A DNA stretch of 64,000 nt from the NCBI GenBank assembly GCA_008921705.1, contig VFFE01006856.1:142124-206123 (forward strand), given 5' to 3'. The translations under genes and the position numbers were made by a program. The stretch comes from Burhinus oedicnemus (taxonomy: Eukaryota > Chordata > Aves > Charadriiformes > Burhinidae). The notes under the pieces were generated by a model, which was not told the origin of the DNA, ran no database searches, and worked only from the letters and a program-made list of their open reading frames with translations. This document shows positions 59,801 through 64,000 of the stretch, piece by piece (the stretch's first letter is position 1; every line of letters starts with the position of its first letter).

Positions 59801-62800
59801 GCTGATAGGGCATTACTTAATGAGTGGACCTCTGAAAGCTAGGCATATATAAGTATCTCTGTGTACTTGTCCCTAGATTTTGTGCTCAAAGAGCAAGTGA
59901 ACGAGGTATTATCAGAAACAGACCTCTGGACCTAGAGTCAGGTTCATCAGTTAACTTTAGGAAGGCAGCAGTGATCTGGCTAAACAATGTCATCTAAACA
60001 TATGTGATGAAGTTATGTATGTCCTGCCCGCCTTCTGACTTTTTGAGAGGTTAGGTAAAGTGTAGAAGACATGCTTAAAAGAAGGGTAGGATTTCTTGTT
60101 TTACTGAAACAATGTCTGTGCAAGCAGTCTTCCTTTCAGAAGAGGTATGGGATGGAGAAAGCATGTGACAAGAGTAAGGGAGATTCAAGACAAAGTTTGT
60201 AGAAGAGAAGAGGAAGGAGAAGAAAGGTTAAGTTTCAGATGGTACCATCTTAATGCTGATGTGGAAGTTTTCACTTCAAGTGAAAGAGCAGCAATAGGTG
60301 CCTAGAGAGAATGCCACTTGTTAAATCAGGAGCACCAGGAAGCTGGTGAGAAGTGAGAGAGATGCCTGGAAAAAAAATGCAGGAGGCTTTTCCTTTTTGA
60401 AGTAGTTTCTAGATTGCTGGTCATGAATCTTATGTATGTACTATATCTTTGTTTTCACGATGGCTCTGTTACAATTCTCATCTGATTTGCCATGAGGCCT
60501 ACGTTAGTGTCCTGTCCTCCCCCTCCCCTCAGCCCCTCAGTCAATGTAGCTACGTAGTTCTTGTGAGAAGGACATTCAGATGTCTTTTGGTCTTGCTGTT
60601 TAGGCTGGTGCAGATGTGAATGTGCTGAATGACATGGGGGACACTCCACTCCATCGTGCAGCTTTCACAGGACGTAAGGTAAAGTATGTTTGCTTTTTTA
60701 AGACTCAATCATAGAATTATTAAGGAAATACTAGCAATAAGATCACTTCAAAAAGATGTTTTTACACTGTCTAAAAGTGACTTATTATCTGTTTTGGTAC
60801 AGCACATTCAAAAGAAGTAGGCGTATTCCGTAGCTGGTATAACTCTGTCCAAAACAAAAACATGGCACAAATATCTTTTCTTGAAAACAGGAGAAGACTG
60901 GTCCATGGTTTTCCTTGGTATACTTTGTCATATCTTTTTTTAGCTTTTTATTGGTGAAGATTTTGCTGGCAGACAGAAACAAATAGTCGTCTTCCACTGT
61001 AGCACTGTGTCAGCTGTATAACTAACTGATGCTCCTTCTGTTCTGTATCTGCTGTGTGTCAGTGAAAATTCTGAAGCATAGCACTACCTCTAGCTGTAGG
61101 TGCTAATTACCATGTGGAAACCAGTGTAAAGTCTCCCATCTACTACTAAAATACAACAGATTAACTTGTGTTTGTGCCTGGTGTGTTTGACACAGTAAAA
61201 AGAGTAGGGATTGTTCCTCCTAACTAACTGCATATTTATGTAGAGAGAAACCATATTGTTTTAATCTTAGTGGCTTCTGGAGGGGGGAAAAAATTATAAA
61301 TTAGACACTGGTCCATTTGGTATCTGGAAGTGCTGTTTCTTCACAGAAAACTAGAACTAAAGAGCTTTTTATAGGCCTGTAATGTGAGACTAGTTTGTTC
61401 CCCACACGCCAAACTAGGGAGTACCTCTATGGATAACCTCTTGGCCCTTCTGAAGGAGTGACTACTTAGTCTCTTAACAAAAGAGCCAATCGTACTATTT
61501 TTATCTGTCAAATTCAGTATTCATACCAGGTACCCCAGTTCTGAAATTGGAACGGGTCTGTTTGGCTATAACTAATCTCCTGTTAGTTCCTTCAGCCTGA
61601 CTGATGTGAGAGAGAAGGCTGCAGTTAGTCCCACCCTTCAATCTCTCTAAAACATCCCTTCCTGTTTTTGTAAGTCAGCAGTGGTGAGAAGCTGTTACAT
61701 AGCTCATTTTACAGGATGTCAATAGCTGGAAAGCCTGATTGTGGCCTTGCCATCACACAGATAAATAAGTGCTGTTTTTCAAATTGTTTTCCAGGAGGTG
61801 GTGATGTTACTCTTGCAGCATAATGCTGATACTTCTATTGTTAATGGGAGTGGAGAGACTGCAAAAGAAGTTACTCATGATAAAGACATAAGGAATATGT
61901 TGGAAGGTAACTTTAATAGGTCATAGCCTGGTTGGGGTTTTTTTTTCAACACTTGTACATTCTAAAAGCTGATTTTTCTCTTGCAAGTTATAGAAGCTCA
62001 ATGGAATTTTCTTTTTAAAGTTGGTCATTAGAAAGAAAGAGATGTTGGTTCTTGTCTGCAGTACTGACAGTTGGGTGGCTTTTTTTTCCACAATATGTCT
62101 GTCAAGTGACTTGGAGGGTTAAGTATCAGGAGTGCTAATAGCCTTATTCAAGTAACTATTTCAATGCTTTTGGGGTAATCCTTGCTACAGCTCTGAATGG
62201 TACATGGCAGTCAAAGCCTTAGCTCACTGGAAGAAGAAAAACTCAAGTCAAGAATAGTAAGTGACTTTGTGTCAACAAAATCATTAAAGAGCAAAATTCT
62301 GAACAGTTTGCAAAGGTGACCCAGTTTTGGATCAAGTTCAGGACTTGCTGTTGCAGTCTTGGAAATTATGTCACAAGGAAAAAAGTAAAACCCCTTCTCC
62401 TTGTTTCCTCCATTGCCTCACAGGTGTTGAAAGTGAGGGAGATGATGTCCAAATACTTAGGCTCACTGCTTATAGCTTTGGAGAGTTCAAGAACTGCATT
62501 GCTTCCTGGTATTATTATGTGATACCCCTAAATACTGCTGAAGCTCTGTGTCCAATACCACAGACTGTCTATGTGCAAAGTGATCTCTCCTGATTCTACA
62601 TGCAAGTGCACAAATAACAGTCCTTTCCACTGCTCATCTGCTGGATTGTTAGAGAATAATAAAACTTCTGTAGGATGATGGGAAGAGTAGAAGAGAAACT
62701 GAAAAGAACACAGGGAAGATCTGATGGGTGGGGTCACATGGTTCCCCTGTTTTCCCTTTTACTAGGGAGTGGGGTTGGGTTGTAAGTGTTTAAAAAAGAA

Positions 62801-63158
62801 AAACAAACAAACCCCACACATATATATGTTCATGTGTATACACAATCACACATTTTGTCAAATATTACATGTTTTTGAACATATTTGTGCTCTGACACAG
62901 ATTTCTCTGAATAAATACTCCATTTATACCTGTCCCAAATAAATAATACTGGGAAATTTTGTGTCTCTAGGCTTGTTTTGATATAGTTTCCTGAATGCTG
63001 TAGTTTTATAGGTACTCGATACTTTATTGAGACAGACCTTAAATTTGTTGTTTTTGTTTTTTTTTTAAATAGCAGTGGAAAGGACACAAGAAAGGAAACT
63101 GGAAGAAGAACTCTTAGGAGCAGCAAGAGAGGGGGAAACAGGGAAACTGACTGCCTTG
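53726..63158 (+). CDS. OSBPL1A: Oxysterol-binding protein-related protein 1, long form: N-terminal ankyrin region (partial)
   Basis: Five coding exons (53726-53846, 58554-58639, 60604-60678, 61795-61906, 63073-63158) join in frame to 480 bases, 160 residues. The start MSTEAEQQLLHDARNGNAEE aligns with the human ORP1L start. Residues 5-30 form an ankyrin-like cap. Residues 48-77 (GWTPLHLACYFGH) and 81-110 (GDTPLHRAAFTGRKEVVMLL) are canonical ankyrin repeats. Then come NGSGETAKEVTHDKDIRNML and a charged helix (VERTQERKLEEELLGAARE) entering the next repeat. In mammals ORP1L is on late endosomes and lysosomes: the ankyrin part binds Rab7, and the later PH, FFAT and sterol-binding domains link cholesterol level to dynein-driven positioning and ER contacts. 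Those domains lie beyond the right edge. All introns are GT-AG and no lesion is seen. Confidence 0.97.
53847..58553. other. OSBPL1A intron after first coding exon
   Basis: 4.7 kb of T-rich intron. The open frames (53829-54317, 56245-56571, 56669-57022) show no domain. No repeat could be named. Confidence 0.5.
58554..58639 (+). CDS. OSBPL1A: OSBPL1A second coding exon (ankyrin repeat)
   Basis: 86 bp, RSKSNMGWTPLHLACYFGHA then VVVEDLLK. Acceptor TTCTAG, donor GTATAT. Confidence 0.96.
58640..60603. other. OSBPL1A intron after second coding exon
   Basis: Intronic sequence. Nothing further recognised. Confidence 0.5.
60604..60678 (+). CDS. OSBPL1A: OSBPL1A third coding exon (ankyrin repeat)
   Basis: 75 bp, AGADVNVLNDMGDTPLHRAA then FTGRK. 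Acceptor TGTTTAG, donor GTAAAG. Confidence 0.96.
60679..61794. other. OSBPL1A intron after third coding exon
   Basis: Intronic sequence. Nothing further recognised. Confidence 0.5.
61795..61906 (+). CDS. OSBPL1A: OSBPL1A fourth coding exon
   Basis: 112 bp, EVVMLLLQHNADTSIVNGSG then ETAKEVTHDKDIRNMLE plus one base. Acceptor TTTTCCAG, donor GTAACT. Confidence 0.96.
61907..63072. other. OSBPL1A intron after fourth coding exon
   Basis: Intronic sequence with a TATA/CA-rich microsatellite near 62815-62845. The long minus-strand frame 62830-63354 runs antisense through the next exon and is a shadow. Confidence 0.5.
63073..63158 (+). CDS. OSBPL1A: OSBPL1A fifth coding exon
   Basis: 86 bp, VERTQERKLEEELLGAAREG then ETGKLTAL. 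Acceptor TTTAAATAG, donor GTAAGA. The gene continues past the window. Confidence 0.95.
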
Positions 63159-63710
63159 GTAAGAATTTGAGTGCTTGTAATACTTCTGTTTCAAGTGGTT
63201 CAAGCCATAATGCTAATGTAACAATATGTGACATTAGGCCTTGCATTTTAAAGTGCTGTGACTTCAGAATATTAATTCTGTGCACTCTGTTATGTTGGTA
63301 AGGTGCTGAACCCTCAAGGGTTTTCCAGCCTCCTTGTTGGAGGCTGCAAAACAATGGTTTCCAGCTTCTTTCATGTTACAGTTTTCTAGCTACTCTTCAG
63401 TTAGATGTAAATAGTAGTGTAAGGGTTCTAGATTTACAGACATAAGCTTGTTATGTTTTCATGGGTACCTTAATGTCATGGGTGCTTAAGTTTTCATCAC
63501 AGTATGGGCCATTTTAAATCTTGAAAGTAAGCTTTTTGTCATTAGCATCTGTTGCAGCCGAAGTCTCTGTAGTTTTTAACGGACAGTCATCTGCACAACA
63601 CAATTTCATGCTGAGCAGGACTTGAAAATTGCGTATGCATGCATGTGAACACTCCTAGTAATTCAAGCTGAACAATACCATGGTGTGATAAGGCTATCAG
63701 AGAAGCAAAA

Positions 63711-63838
63711 CACAGAAGTGGCGAGACTGGAGGGTGCCTCTGGAGATGATCTAGTCCAACTCCTGTTTGCAGAGCAGAATCAATTAGAGCCAGTTGCCCA
63801 GGACCGTATCCAGTTGGGTTTTGAAGCAGGGTCTTGGT
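63711..63838 (-). mobile_element. Degraded CR1 LINE 3' fragment
   Basis: On plus it reads GGTGCCTCTGGAGATGATCT, AGTCCAACTCCTGTTTGCAG, TTGCCCAGGACCGTATCCAG. These are the inverted CR1 tail words seen in cleaner form at 8919-9256. It lies in an OSBPL1A intron, antisense. Confidence 0.75.
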
Positions 63839-64000
63839 GCTTGAACTCAGGCTTTTGAGAGTCCTGAAGAGTTTCCTTGGAAGTAAGACATGCAGTGTGG
63901 AATATTTTCTACCTAGTTAGCACCTTGAGTAATACTTTTAAGGCATCAAAGCTGTCTGAATACTTCTAGTTACTTCTAATGGAAAATTCACAGATGTGAG

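Noticed and set aside
62830..63354. 174-codon minus-strand frame
   Set aside because: It is antisense to an OSBPL1A exon and adjacent intron and has no recognisable motif.
1..64000. CRISPR arrays, operons, phage or plasmid genes, tRNA or rRNA genes
   Set aside because: None seen. The window is vertebrate nuclear DNA, and the only repeats are LINEs, LTRs, one minisatellite and microsatellites.

Overview
The window is nuclear DNA from a bird. The evidence is three vertebrate genes with GT-AG introns, several CR1 LINE copies ending in the avian-type ATTCTRTG-like 3' repeat, and endogenous-retrovirus solo LTRs of a kind common in bird genomes. The species cannot be fixed from the sequence. The gene order HRH4 - IMPACT - OSBPL1A is the human 18q11.2 order, read here in the opposite direction, so synteny and protein similarity support each other.

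Layout. 1-5 kb: the first two coding exons of a histamine H4-type receptor on the minus strand; the rest of the gene lies left of the window. The intron between them holds a solo LTR with a perfect 6-bp target duplication and an 80-bp, two-copy minisatellite. 5-14 kb: intergenic, with one CR1 fragment. 14.0-38.4 kb: a complete IMPACT gene on the minus strand. All eleven coding exons could be placed to the base; they join in frame to a 320-residue protein, the human length. Its introns hold a 2.6-kb CR1 with most of a reverse transcriptase, two further CR1 pieces, an ancient CR1/L3-like LINE and another solo LTR. 38.1-38.9 kb: the IMPACT CpG-island promoter with two NRF-1-type palindromes. 38.9-47.2 kb: intergenic, with an ancient LINE and simple repeats. 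47.2-48.6 kb: a second CpG island, interrupted by a 50-N assembly gap, the presumed promoter and 5' UTR of OSBPL1A on the plus strand. 53.7-63.2 kb: the first five coding exons of OSBPL1A (160 residues, ankyrin region); the gene runs off the right edge.

The three genes do not form a pathway. HRH4 is a G-protein-coupled histamine receptor, IMPACT restrains GCN2-dependent translational control, and OSBPL1A/ORP1L is a sterol-sensing late-endosomal protein. IMPACT and OSBPL1A are divergently transcribed from CpG islands about 9 kb apart. I found no RNA gene, CRISPR array or unknown multi-gene system. The points most worth checking are local: an odd splice acceptor in IMPACT, the paired NRF-1 sites, the H3-like character of HRH4 exon 2, and mobile elements close to exons or promoters.
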